A DNA stretch of 64,000 nt from Methylibium rhizosphaerae (lineage in GTDB: Bacteria; Pseudomonadota; Gammaproteobacteria; Burkholderiales; Burkholderiaceae_C), in contig NZ_SWAR01000011.1 in assembly GCF_006386545.1 (NCBI RefSeq), forward strand, positions 1 to 64,000, in the 5' to 3' direction. The notes under the pieces are model-generated. The model made no database searches and had not been told where the DNA came from. It saw only the letters and a list, made by a program, of their open reading frames with translations. Of this stretch, positions 56,850-64,000 are shown in pieces (the stretch's first letter is position 1; the number at the start of each line of letters is the position of its first letter). The position numbers and the translations under genes were made by a program.

Positions 56850-58231
56850 GGCGCCGAAGCGGGCGCGGCTGGCTCAGGCGCAGAGGCCGCTGGCGTGGAG
56901 GCCGCCGGCCCGCAAGCCCCGCCACTCGCCGGCGCCTCGCCCTTCAGCAGCCGCAGGATGCGCGCGCCGGCCCGGCCTGTCTCCGCCAGCCCCAGCCGAG
57001 CTTCCTCGACCTTGATCGCGGCACTGGTGAGCGGCCCTTCCGAACCATCGACGCTCACGCCGCAATGCCCTCGCTGCAGCAGCAGCGATTGCAGCTCGCG
57101 GAACTCGGCCCGGGAGATGCCGGCATCGTCGGTCGGCCATGCCACCCGCTGCGGAGGCGCGCCTCGCAGCGCGTCGGCCAGCAGGCCGATCGCGAGGCCG
57201 TAGGCATCGGCCCGGTTGTAGCGCCAGATCGCCTGGTAGTTGGGCGTCACCAGCCAGGCAGGGCCGTCCGGACCGGCCGGCGCCAGCAGCGCGGCGGTGG
57301 TGCCGCCGTTCCAGCGCGGCCACGCCGCGGTGTAGTCCGCCAGCGCCTGGCCGTCGACGCCCTGCACGCCGAACGTCGCCCATTGCTCCACCGTGCGGCA
57401 CCGGGCCGCGGCGGGCGCCACCGCCAGGCAGCCATGTTCGCCCTCCGGCGCGTTCAGGGCCTCGACCACCGTTCTTGGCGCGCGCACTTCCACTCCCCAC
57501 GGCAGGCCGTCCAGCCAGCCCAGGCCGTTCAAGTAGCGCGCCGTCGTTGCCAGCGCATCGGGCACGCTGTTGACGATGTCGGGCGCTCCCGAACCGTCGC
57601 CGTCGTCCATGTAGCGGGTAAAGGTGCCGGGCATGAACTGCGTCTTGCCGAAGGCGCCTGCCCAGGAACCGCGGAACTCGTCGGGCTTCACCAGCCCTTC
57701 CTGCAACAGCCACAGCGCCGCGAAGAAATGGTTCTTGCGTTCGTTGCTGGCGAGGTTCAGGCAGGCGCGGCTCAAGGTGGCGTCGACCACCGGGTAGCGC
57801 CCGCGGACGCGGCCGTAGTCGGTCTCGATGCCGAACACGGCCACCGCAGTGGCCCCGTCGACACCATGCCTGGCGTGGATGGAGGCCAGTGCCGCCGACT
57901 CGCGCGCCAGCATCTCGCGGCCTTCGGCGATGCGCTGACCATCCACGCGGCGCATCAGGTAGTCCCAGATGAACAGCTTGAACTCGGGCTGCGTGGCGGT
58001 GAACCGCTCGACGTCCGCGCGCAGGTCCTGCGCAGTGCGGGTGTAAGTGTCGAAAGTCTCGCTGCGCACCTCGGGGTGGCGCTTCAGCTCGGCGCGCAGG
58101 GCGCTCACGCAACGGCCGAAATCGCCCGCCGGCTGCGGCAGCACCGGCGCGGGCAGCGCGAGCATCGACGCGGCCGCGCAGGCCGCGGACCAGCGGCGCA
58201 GCAGCAAAGGTCGAAACACGTCGGAAGCCAT
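56768..58231 (-). CDS. MltB-family lytic murein transglycosylase
   Basis: 487 aa from ATG 58231; a start at 58255 is possible. A signal peptide (about 1-34, ending PVLPQPAG) leads into an MltB-type lysozyme-like domain: catalytic Glu 136 in FGIETDYGR, then GAFGKTQFMPGTF. A peptidoglycan-binding-like domain follows (about 370-435, LQSLLLQRGHCGVSVDG). The last 50 residues are Ala/Pro/Glu-rich and overlap the antisense tail of the neighbour. No lipobox Cys is seen, so it is periplasmic and soluble, unlike E. coli MltB. Confidence 0.88.
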   Translation of the reverse strand: MASDVFRPLLLRRWSAACAAASMLALPAPVLPQPAGDFGRCVSALRAELKRHPEVRSETFDTYTRTAQDLRADVERFTATQPEFKLFIWDYLMRRVDGQRIAEGREMLARESAALASIHARHGVDGATAVAVFGIETDYGRVRGRYPVVDATLSRACLNLASNERKNHFFAALWLLQEGLVKPDEFRGSWAGAFGKTQFMPGTFTRYMDDGDGSGAPDIVNSVPDALATTARYLNGLGWLDGLPWGVEVRAPRTVVEALNAPEGEHGCLAVAPAAARCRTVEQWATFGVQGVDGQALADYTAAWPRWNGGTTAALLAPAGPDGPAWLVTPNYQAIWRYNRADAYGLAIGLLADALRGAPPQRVAWPTDDAGISRAEFRELQSLLLQRGHCGVSVDGSEGPLTSAAIKVEEARLGLAETGRAGARILRLLKGEAPASGGACGPAASTPAASAPEPAAPASAPQAPPEPASAPASAPEPSLPASSARSE

Positions 58232-58328
58232 GGCGGGCCAGTGTAGGCACGACACGCGGATTACCTAAGTCACGCGGGAGAAGCCCCCCGTCTGGCTATT
58301 CTTTGGACCGAGCCAAGGAGTAGACCCC

Positions 58329-58808
58329 GTGAGCAACTTCCCGATGCGGCCTGCGCGCTGCACCGCAGTGCTGGCTGCAGCGGCGATGCTGTTCTTGAGC
58401 GCATGCGGCGGCCCGCCCAAGCCGGCTCAGGTGAGCGGCACGATCGAGGCTTCCACCAGCGTGAACCCCAGCGTCAGCAGGCGGCCTTCGCCGGTGACGG
58501 TGCGCGTGTACGAACTCAAGACGGCCACCGCCTTCAACAGCGCCGACTTCGTGTCGCTGTACCAGCGCGACCAGGCCGAGCTCGGCGCCGACCTGCTGGG
58601 CCGCGAGGAGTTCAGCCTCGCCCCGGGTGAGTCCAGGCCCTACAACAAGACCCTGTCGCCCGACACACGCTTCATCGGCGTGTTCGCCGCCTACCGCGAC
58701 CTTGAACGCGCGAGATGGCGCGCGGTGCTGCCTGTGCAGCCCGGCAAGAAGCACCGGATCGTGATCCGGGCCGAGGAACTGTCGGTCTCCGCCGCCGCCA
58801 CGAAATAA
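58329..58808 (+). CDS. tssJ: Type VI secretion lipoprotein TssJ
   Basis: 159 aa from GTG 58329 behind AAGGAG. Lipobox LSAC puts the lipidated Cys at 26. The TssJ core is visible as SPVTVRVYELKTATAFNSADF (about 54-74, shown in part) and a RAVLPVQPGKKHRIVI strand. It anchors the membrane complex to the outer membrane by binding TssM. Confidence 0.92.
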   Translation: MSNFPMRPARCTAVLAAAAMLFLSACGGPPKPAQVSGTIEASTSVNPSVSRRPSPVTVRVYELKTATAFNSADFVSLYQRDQAELGADLLGREEFSLAPGESRPYNKTLSPDTRFIGVFAAYRDLERARWRAVLPVQPGKKHRIVIRAEELSVSAAATK

Positions 58809-58838
58809 GCCGCCACAACGAAACAGCCGCCAACGCAC

Positions 58839-60170
58839 ATGAGCTTGCAAAGCCGAGTCGTGTGGTCGCAGGGCATGTTCCTGCTGCCGCATCACTTCCA
58901 GCAGGAGGCACGGCACGTCGAATACCAGATCGACATGCGGCTGCGTGCAGCCGGCCCCTACGCCTGGGGCTTCTTCGAACTGGCGCTCGACGAAGGCCAG
59001 CTGGCGCTCGGCCGTGTCAACCTGCTGAGAGCCAGCGGCGTGCTGCCCGACGGCACGCCGTTCTCGATCCCGGACAACGATGCCGTACCGGTGCCGCTGG
59101 ACGTTCCGGCCGACATGAAAGGCGAGCTGGTCTGCCTCGCGATTCCTCTCAAGCGCGAAGGCGTCACCGAAGTCGCGTTCGACGCAGAGGCGCAGGAGAT
59201 GTACCGCTATCGCGCGGCCGACAACGAGATCCGCGACCACACCAGCGCCAGCGACGATCCCGAAGCCGTGCAGACCGGTGCGCTGCAGCTGCGCCTGCTG
59301 CGCGGCCGCGACGCCAGCGACGCCTACGCGCTGCTGGGCGTGGCCCGCGTGGTGGAGCGCCGCCCCGACCATCAGGTCGTGCTCGACCGCACCTACATTG
59401 CGCCGCAGACGCGCATCGAAGCCACCGCCCAGCTGTCGGCCACCGCCTCTCTTCTGCACGGCCTGATGCAGCAGCGTGCGCGCCTGCTGGCTTCGCGGAT
59501 GGGGCAGCTGAGCCACGGCGTGTCCGAGATGGCCGACTTCCTCATGCTGCAGTCGCTCAACCGGGCCGAGCCGCTGTTCCGCCAGCATGCCGCCGCGCCG
59601 CACGGCCACCCGCAGGACTTCTATTTCGCCTGCCTGCAGCTGGCGGGCGACCTTGCCACCTTCACGAGCGAGCAGCGCCATCCGCCGGACTACCCGGTCT
59701 ACAGGCACGACGACCTGCAGGGCACCTTCTCGCCGGTGGTCGAGGACCTGCGCCGCATGCTGTCCACCGTGCTGGAACGCAACGCGCTGCAGATCGACCT
59801 GGTGGACCGCAGCCACGGCGTGCGCACCGCGGTGATCCCCGACCCGGAACTCGCGCGCAGCGCCAGTTTCGTGCTGGCGGTCAACGCCCAGATGCCGGCC
59901 GAGCAGTTGCGCCAGCGTTTCCCCCTGCAGTCCAAGCTCGGCCCGGTGGACCGCATCCGCGACCTGGTGAACCTGCAGCTGCCGGGCGTCACGCTGCGCT
60001 CGCTGCCGGTGGCGCCGCGGCAGCTGCCCTTCCATGCCGGCTTCCACTACTTCGAGCTCGACCGCAACGGAGATCTGTGGAAGCAGCTCGAACGCAATGG
60101 CAGCCTCGCCCTGCACGTGGCGGGCGACTTCCCCGGCATCGAGCTGGAACTCTGGGCGATCCGCCAATGA
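58839..60170 (+). CDS. tssK: Type VI secretion baseplate protein TssK
   Basis: 443 aa, normal length. It opens with VVWSQGMFLLPHHFQQ, the TssK hallmark, and ends with a DFPGIELELWAIRQ strand. TssK links the baseplate to the membrane complex. The gene lies between tssJ and tssL in the expected order. Confidence 0.95.
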   Translation: MSLQSRVVWSQGMFLLPHHFQQEARHVEYQIDMRLRAAGPYAWGFFELALDEGQLALGRVNLLRASGVLPDGTPFSIPDNDAVPVPLDVPADMKGELVCLAIPLKREGVTEVAFDAEAQEMYRYRAADNEIRDHTSASDDPEAVQTGALQLRLLRGRDASDAYALLGVARVVERRPDHQVVLDRTYIAPQTRIEATAQLSATASLLHGLMQQRARLLASRMGQLSHGVSEMADFLMLQSLNRAEPLFRQHAAAPHGHPQDFYFACLQLAGDLATFTSEQRHPPDYPVYRHDDLQGTFSPVVEDLRRMLSTVLERNALQIDLVDRSHGVRTAVIPDPELARSASFVLAVNAQMPAEQLRQRFPLQSKLGPVDRIRDLVNLQLPGVTLRSLPVAPRQLPFHAGFHYFELDRNGDLWKQLERNGSLALHVAGDFPGIELELWAIRQ

Positions 60171-60187
60171 CGTGAGGGCACGGCTGC

Positions 60188-61519
60188 ATGGAACCCTCCG
60201 CCATCAACGACCCGTTCGCGCAGTTCGACGAACAGCAGCGCACCTTCATCAAGCCCAACCCGGGCGGCCGCTCGGGCACGCGCAGCGTCGAAGGCGGCAC
60301 CGGCAGCGGCGAGTTCACCACCGCGCCCGAGCTGGGGGCGGCGCCCGACCAGGGCCTCAATCCGCTGGTGGCGCTTGCCAACCGGCTGCTGCTGGCCGTG
60401 CCCCAGCTGCGCAGCACACGCCATGTGGACGACCCGGCCGCGCTGCGCAACGCGCTGGCGCAGGGCATTCGCGACTTCGCCGCCCAGGCGGCGCAGCAAG
60501 GCATCGCGCCCGAACGCGTGATGGCCGCGCGCTACGTGCTGTGCACCATGCTCGACGAGGCCGCCGCCGACACACCGTGGGGCGGCTCCGGCACCTGGGC
60601 GCGGCACAGCCTGCTGGCCATGTTCCACAACGAGACCTGGGGCGGCGAAAAGGTCTTCCAGCTGATGGCGCGGCTGGCCGAAAAGCCCGAGGCCAACCGC
60701 GACCTGCTCGAGCTCATCTATTGCGCGCTCACTCTCGGTTTCGAGGGCCGCTACCGCGTCATCGACAACGGCCGTGCACAACTCGAGGCGGTGCGCGACA
60801 AGCTGGCGCAGATCCTCAAGCAGCAGCGCGGCGACTACCCGCATGCGCTGGCGCAGCACTGGCAGGGCCAGCCGGTCACCCGCAAGCGCGCCTACAGCTG
60901 GCTGCCGCTGGCGGCCACCGCCGCGGTGGCGGCCCTGCTGCTCACCGGCGTGTACCTGGGGCTGGCGCTTTCGCTGGGCGGCCATTCCGACCCGGTGTAC
61001 GGGCAGATCCAGAGCCTGCGCCTGTCACCGCCGGTGGTGGCGCAGCCCCAGCCGGCACCCAAGCCGCGGCTCGCGCAATACCTGCAGCCCGACATCAAGG
61101 CCGGCCTGGTGGCGGTGCGCGACGAGATCGACCGCAGCGTGGTGACCATCCGCGGCGACGGCTCGTTCGCGCCCGGCAGCGCCACCCTGCTGCCCGAGCG
61201 CGAGGCCCTGATGCAGCGCATCGCCGACGCCCTGGCGCAGGTCAGCGGCGCGGTGCTCGTGACCGGCCACACCGACAGCCAGCCCATCCGCTCGGCCCGC
61301 TTCCCGTCGAACTGGCACCTCTCCGAAGAGCGGGCCCGCACGGTGCGCGACCTGCTCGTGGCGCGCAAGGTCGCGGCCGACCGCATTGCGTCCGAAGGCC
61401 GCGCCGACGGCGAGCCGGTGGTGCCCAACGACACCGTCGGCAACCGTGCGCTGAACCGCCGGGTCGAGGTCACCCTCTTCGTGGGCCGCGCCAGCGCCGC
61501 GCCCAAGGCCAAGTCATGA
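60188..61519 (+). CDS. tssL: TssL with C-terminal OmpA peptidoglycan-binding domain
   Basis: 443 aa. The cytoplasmic DotU domain (about 55-230: LCTMLDEAAADTPWG, then WGGEKVFQLM) is followed by one membrane helix (about 240-262) and a periplasmic OmpA-like domain (about 315-440: GHTDSQPIRSARFPSNWHLS, NRALNRRVEV). The OmpA domain ties the complex to peptidoglycan. Its stop lies in the repeat that begins at 61516. Confidence 0.94.
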   Translation: MEPSAINDPFAQFDEQQRTFIKPNPGGRSGTRSVEGGTGSGEFTTAPELGAAPDQGLNPLVALANRLLLAVPQLRSTRHVDDPAALRNALAQGIRDFAAQAAQQGIAPERVMAARYVLCTMLDEAAADTPWGGSGTWARHSLLAMFHNETWGGEKVFQLMARLAEKPEANRDLLELIYCALTLGFEGRYRVIDNGRAQLEAVRDKLAQILKQQRGDYPHALAQHWQGQPVTRKRAYSWLPLAATAAVAALLLTGVYLGLALSLGGHSDPVYGQIQSLRLSPPVVAQPQPAPKPRLAQYLQPDIKAGLVAVRDEIDRSVVTIRGDGSFAPGSATLLPEREALMQRIADALAQVSGAVLVTGHTDSQPIRSARFPSNWHLSEERARTVRDLLVARKVAADRIASEGRADGEPVVPNDTVGNRALNRRVEVTLFVGRASAAPKAKS

Positions 61520-61535
61520 GACACCCTGTGTCAAC
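61516..61535 (+). repeat. Copy 2 of a 20-bp dispersed sequence
   Basis: ATGAGACACCCTGTGTCAAC is identical to the minus-strand sequence at 33738-33757. As there, it spans the stop of the gene before it (tssL TGA) and opens a new frame with MRHPVST. The interrupted palindrome GACAC-CCT-GTGTC lies within it. Confidence 0.75.
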
Positions 61536-61764
61536 CTGGATTTCGAGGGCCGAGCCCCCGGGGGATCGGCCGGCGTACCCGACGGCCGAGGGGCAGGCAT
61601 CCCCGCGGGCCGAGCGCCGGGCCGCTCCCAAGCCGGCCCGCATCCCCCCGGGGGATCGGCCGGCGTACTCGCCGGACGAGGGGCAGGCATCCCCGACGGA
61701 CGAGGGGCAGGCATCCCCGACGGACGAGGGGCAGGCATCCCCGCCGGACGAGGGGCAGTCATGA
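61516..61764 (+). CDS. Repeat-derived 82-codon frame between tssL and tssM
   Basis: A frame open from ATG 61516 (overlapping the tssL TGA) to a TGA that overlaps the tssM ATG. It begins MRHPVSTWISRAEPPGDRPA, and its second half is an 8-residue tandem, DEGQASPT, repeated about three times with an imperfect last copy. Low complexity, no known family. It could be translated by coupling, but its makeup follows from the DNA repeats and it may have no protein role. Confidence 0.4.
   Translation: MRHPVSTWISRAEPPGDRPAYPTAEGQASPRAERRAAPKPARIPPGDRPAYSPDEGQASPTDEGQASPTDEGQASPPDEGQS
61555..61757. repeat. Nested tandem repeats between tssL and tssM
   Basis: GGGGATCGGCCGGCGTA-type units occur twice, 90 bases apart (61561 and 61651). 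A 24-bp unit containing GAGGGGCAGGCATCCCC recurs at about 61678, 61702 and 61726, with a partial copy at 61750 and an isolated copy at 61588. Each unit contains a GGGG/CCCC inverted pair, so the transcript can form several small hairpins. Both repeat spacings are multiples of three. Confidence 0.8.
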
Positions 61765-64000
61765 GCGCCATGGTCAAGAAGCTGCTCGGCCTCGTCTTCA
61801 ACCGCTGGGTGCTGCTCGCGGTGCTGCTGCTGGCGCTGGCCCTGGTGATCTGGATCGTGGGTCCGCTGGTGGCGGTCGCCGACGTGCGGCCGCTCGAAAC
61901 CACCGGGTCGCGCTGGATCACCATCGGCGTGGTCGTGCTGATCGCCGTGCTGGCGATGGCGTGGAAGGCCTGGCGGGCAAGCCGCGGCAACGCCAAGGTG
62001 GTGAACCAGCTGATGACCGCGCCGCCCGCGGCCAAGGAGGCCGAAAGCGCGGACATGCAGGCCGTGCGCCAGCGCTTCGAGAAGGCGCTGCTCACGCTCA
62101 GGCGCGCCCGCTTCGGCGCGGGTGGCGTGCTGTCCGGCTGGTCGGCGAGGCTGGGCGGGCAGTACCTCTACGAGCTGCCGTGGTACCTGATCATCGGCGC
62201 GCCCGGCTCGGGCAAGACCACGGCCCTGCACAACTGCGGCCTGAAGTTCCCGCTGGCCGAAGCGGTGGGCGACCATGCGGTGAAGGGCGTGGGCGGCACG
62301 CGCAACTGCGACTGGTGGTTCACCGACCGCGCCGTCCTCATCGACACCGCCGGCCGGTTCACCACCCAGGACAGCGACCGCGAGAACGACCGTGCCACCT
62401 GGAGCGGCTTCCTCGGCATGCTCAAGAAGTCGAGGCCGCGCCAGCCGGTCAACGGCGTGCTGGTCACCGTGTCGGTGGCCGACCTGCTGACCCGCGGCCC
62501 CGCCGAACGCGCGCAGCACGCGGCCACCGTGCGCCAGCGGGTGCAGGAGCTGCACCAGGACCTGGGCATCCGCTTCCCGATCTACCTGCTGGTCACCAAG
62601 TGCGACCTGCTGGCCGGGTTCATGGACTACTTCGCGACGCTCGACAAGGACCTGCGCGCCTCGCCCTGGGGCTTCACCTTCCCGCTCGACCCTGCAGCGC
62701 TGAAGGGCGAGTCCGCCCCGCTGTCGCGCTTCGGACCCGAGTTCGATGCACTGCACCAGCGCCTGAACGACGGCCTCATCGACCGCCTGCAGGCCGACCG
62801 CGACGCGCAGCGCCGCGCCCGCATCTACGGCTTCCCGGGGCAGTTCGCCGGGCTGCGCGGCATGCTGCAGGAGTTCGTGGACACCGTGTTCTCGCCCTCC
62901 CCGTACGAAGCCAACCCGCTGCTGCGCGGCGTCTACTTCGTGAGCGGCACGCAGGAGGGCACGCCCATCGACCGCGTGCTCGGCGCCGTGGCCCGGGCCT
63001 ACCGGCTCGAGCGCGCCATCGTGGCGCCCAACCAGTCCAGCGGCAAGAGCTACTTCCTGAACCGGCTGCTCGGTGAAGTGGTGTTCGCCGAAAGCGGGAT
63101 TGCCGGCACCAACCTCAAGTGGGAGCGCCGTCGCACCGCAATCGCGCTGGCCGGCTATGCCGCAGTGGGCCTGCTCACCGCGGGCACGCTGGTGGCATGG
63201 AGCACCAGCTACATCAACAACCGGCGCTACATCAGCGAAGTGTCCGAGCGCGTCGAAGAGGTGCGCAAGCTGGTGCAGGCCACGCCCAACCGGGCCTCGC
63301 CCGACCTGCAGCCCATCGTGCCGGCGCTCGACGCCACCCGCACCTTGGCCGTCACCGGCCGCAACAGCGACGAGGTGCCCTGGTCCCTGGGCTTCGGCCT
63401 CTACCAGGGCCGCAAGCTCGACGGCGCCGCGAACACGGCCTATGAACGCATGCTGGTCGACGCGGTGCTGCCGCGGCTGGCGCTGCGCATCGAGGAGCAG
63501 CTGCGCCAGGGCGGCGATGCGCCCGAGATGCAGTACGAGGCGCTCAAGGCCTACCTGATGCTGCACGACCCCGACCACTTCGAGGCCGAGTCGCTCAAGA
63601 CCTATGTCGAAGCCGACTGGGACGCCCAGTTCGGCCGCGAGCTGGCCCTCGAAGACCGCGAGCAGCTGTCGCGCCATCTCGACGCCCTGCTCTCGCAAGG
63701 CGCCGCCGTGTCGCCGCTGCCCGAAGACAAGGCGCTGGTCGAGCAGCACCGCACCCGGCTGGCCACGCTCACGCTGCCGCAGCGCATCTACAACCGCATG
63801 CGCCACCAGGGGCTGGGCGGCGAGTTCCCCGAGTTCACCGTGGTGCGCGCGGCCGGCAACAACGCGGCGCTGGTGTTCACACGGCGCAGCGGCGCGCCGC
63901 TCACCAAGGGCGTGCCGGGGCTGTTCTCGTACGACGGCTACCACCGCGGCTTCCAGCGCGAGGTGCCGCGCGTGTCGCAACAGCTGGCCGACGAGCAGGG
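61761..64000 (+). CDS. tssM: Type VI secretion membrane protein TssM (IcmF), incomplete
   Basis: At least 746 aa; the frame runs off the right edge. Two N-terminal membrane helices (about 13-35 and 50-67), a cytoplasmic GTPase-like domain with Walker A GAPGSGKTTAL (near 148) and DTAGRF, and a third helix (about 455-475) leading to the periplasmic part. TssM spans the inner membrane and meets TssJ outside and TssL inside. Start ATG 61761 overlaps the stop of the repeat ORF; the next ATG (61770) is an alternative. Confidence 0.93.
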   Translation, partial: MSAMVKKLLGLVFNRWVLLAVLLLALALVIWIVGPLVAVADVRPLETTGSRWITIGVVVLIAVLAMAWKAWRASRGNAKVVNQLMTAPPAAKEAESADMQAVRQRFEKALLTLRRARFGAGGVLSGWSARLGGQYLYELPWYLIIGAPGSGKTTALHNCGLKFPLAEAVGDHAVKGVGGTRNCDWWFTDRAVLIDTAGRFTTQDSDRENDRATWSGFLGMLKKSRPRQPVNGVLVTVSVADLLTRGPAERAQHAATVRQRVQELHQDLGIRFPIYLLVTKCDLLAGFMDYFATLDKDLRASPWGFTFPLDPAALKGESAPLSRFGPEFDALHQRLNDGLIDRLQADRDAQRRARIYGFPGQFAGLRGMLQEFVDTVFSPSPYEANPLLRGVYFVSGTQEGTPIDRVLGAVARAYRLERAIVAPNQSSGKSYFLNRLLGEVVFAESGIAGTNLKWERRRTAIALAGYAAVGLLTAGTLVAWSTSYINNRRYISEVSERVEEVRKLVQATPNRASPDLQPIVPALDATRTLAVTGRNSDEVPWSLGFGLYQGRKLDGAANTAYERMLVDAVLPRLALRIEEQLRQGGDAPEMQYEALKAYLMLHDPDHFEAESLKTYVEADWDAQFGRELALEDREQLSRHLDALLSQGAAVSPLPEDKALVEQHRTRLATLTLPQRIYNRMRHQGLGGEFPEFTVVRAAGNNAALVFTRRSGAPLTKGVPGLFSYDGYHRGFQREVPRVSQQLADEQ

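Noticed and set aside
61678-61757. CRISPR array
   Set aside because: The 24-bp units are contiguous with no unique spacers, have a codon-multiple period and no cas genes nearby.

Overview
The window is high-GC DNA (my estimate by eye is in the upper 60s percent) with gene content typical of a Burkholderiales betaproteobacterium, most likely from the Rubrivivax/Leptothrix/Rhizobacter side of the order. The supports are a DUF3717/DUF1289 gene next to trpS, a livFGMH operon, the ftsK-lolA-rarA gene order, an aryl polyene cluster and a tssJKLM operon. No rRNA, tRNA or CRISPR array was seen. Family names come from reading motifs; no database was searched.

Positions 1-11.1 kb look like an accessory, partly scarred region. 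They hold a periplasmic sugar-binding-type protein, a hybrid histidine kinase preceded by an internally deleted copy of the same binding protein, an IS91-type transposase scrap, and a solitary 1196-aa protein (5207-8797). That protein combines helical repeats, a deaminase-type zinc motif pair (HAE, PCxxC) and a C-terminal OTU-like cysteine protease candidate. It looks like a secreted effector and is the most novel object here. A DUF4231 membrane protein and a PAS/GAF sensor kinase lie upstream on the same strand.

Positions 11.2-16.3 kb hold a compact minus-strand operon for pyrimidine salvage and breakdown: URC1-like GTP cyclohydrolase II homologue, URC4/DUF1688, uracil phosphoribosyltransferase, a RutR-like TetR regulator and cytosine deaminase. 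A perfect TetR/RutR-like palindrome sits just upstream of the first gene. Positions 16.4-20.3 kb hold a rhomboid protease, a trypsin-like PDZ protein that has lost its catalytic His, an SDR-like protein and a ferredoxin-reductase fusion.

Positions 20.3-38.9 kb are one long minus-strand aryl polyene (APE) pigment-lipid operon of 22 genes, many with ATGA overlaps. It encodes a chain-length-factor-like protein, two ACPs, two ketosynthases, a ketoreductase, dehydratases, an AMP-ligase fused to a dehydratase domain, an ammonia-lyase, a methyltransferase, two acyltransferases, a glycosyltransferase, a thioesterase, a LolA-like carrier, an MMPL exporter, small exported proteins and a phosphopantetheinyl transferase.

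Positions 39.0-44.0 kb carry a branched-chain amino-acid ABC transporter (livH-M-G-F plus a binding protein). Positions 44.3-58.2 kb are mostly housekeeping: rarA, lolA, ftsK, a Crp/Fnr regulator, trxB, rpmB-rpmG, a fatty-acid desaturase, rsmB, purN, an M50 protease, trpS, a DUF3717/DUF1289 protein and an MltB-type transglycosylase. Positions 58.3-64.0 kb begin a type VI secretion operon (tssJ, tssK, tssL-OmpA, tssM running off the window). A tandem-repeat mini-ORF lies between tssL and tssM and opens with a 20-bp sequence also found at the start of the APE acyltransferase gene.
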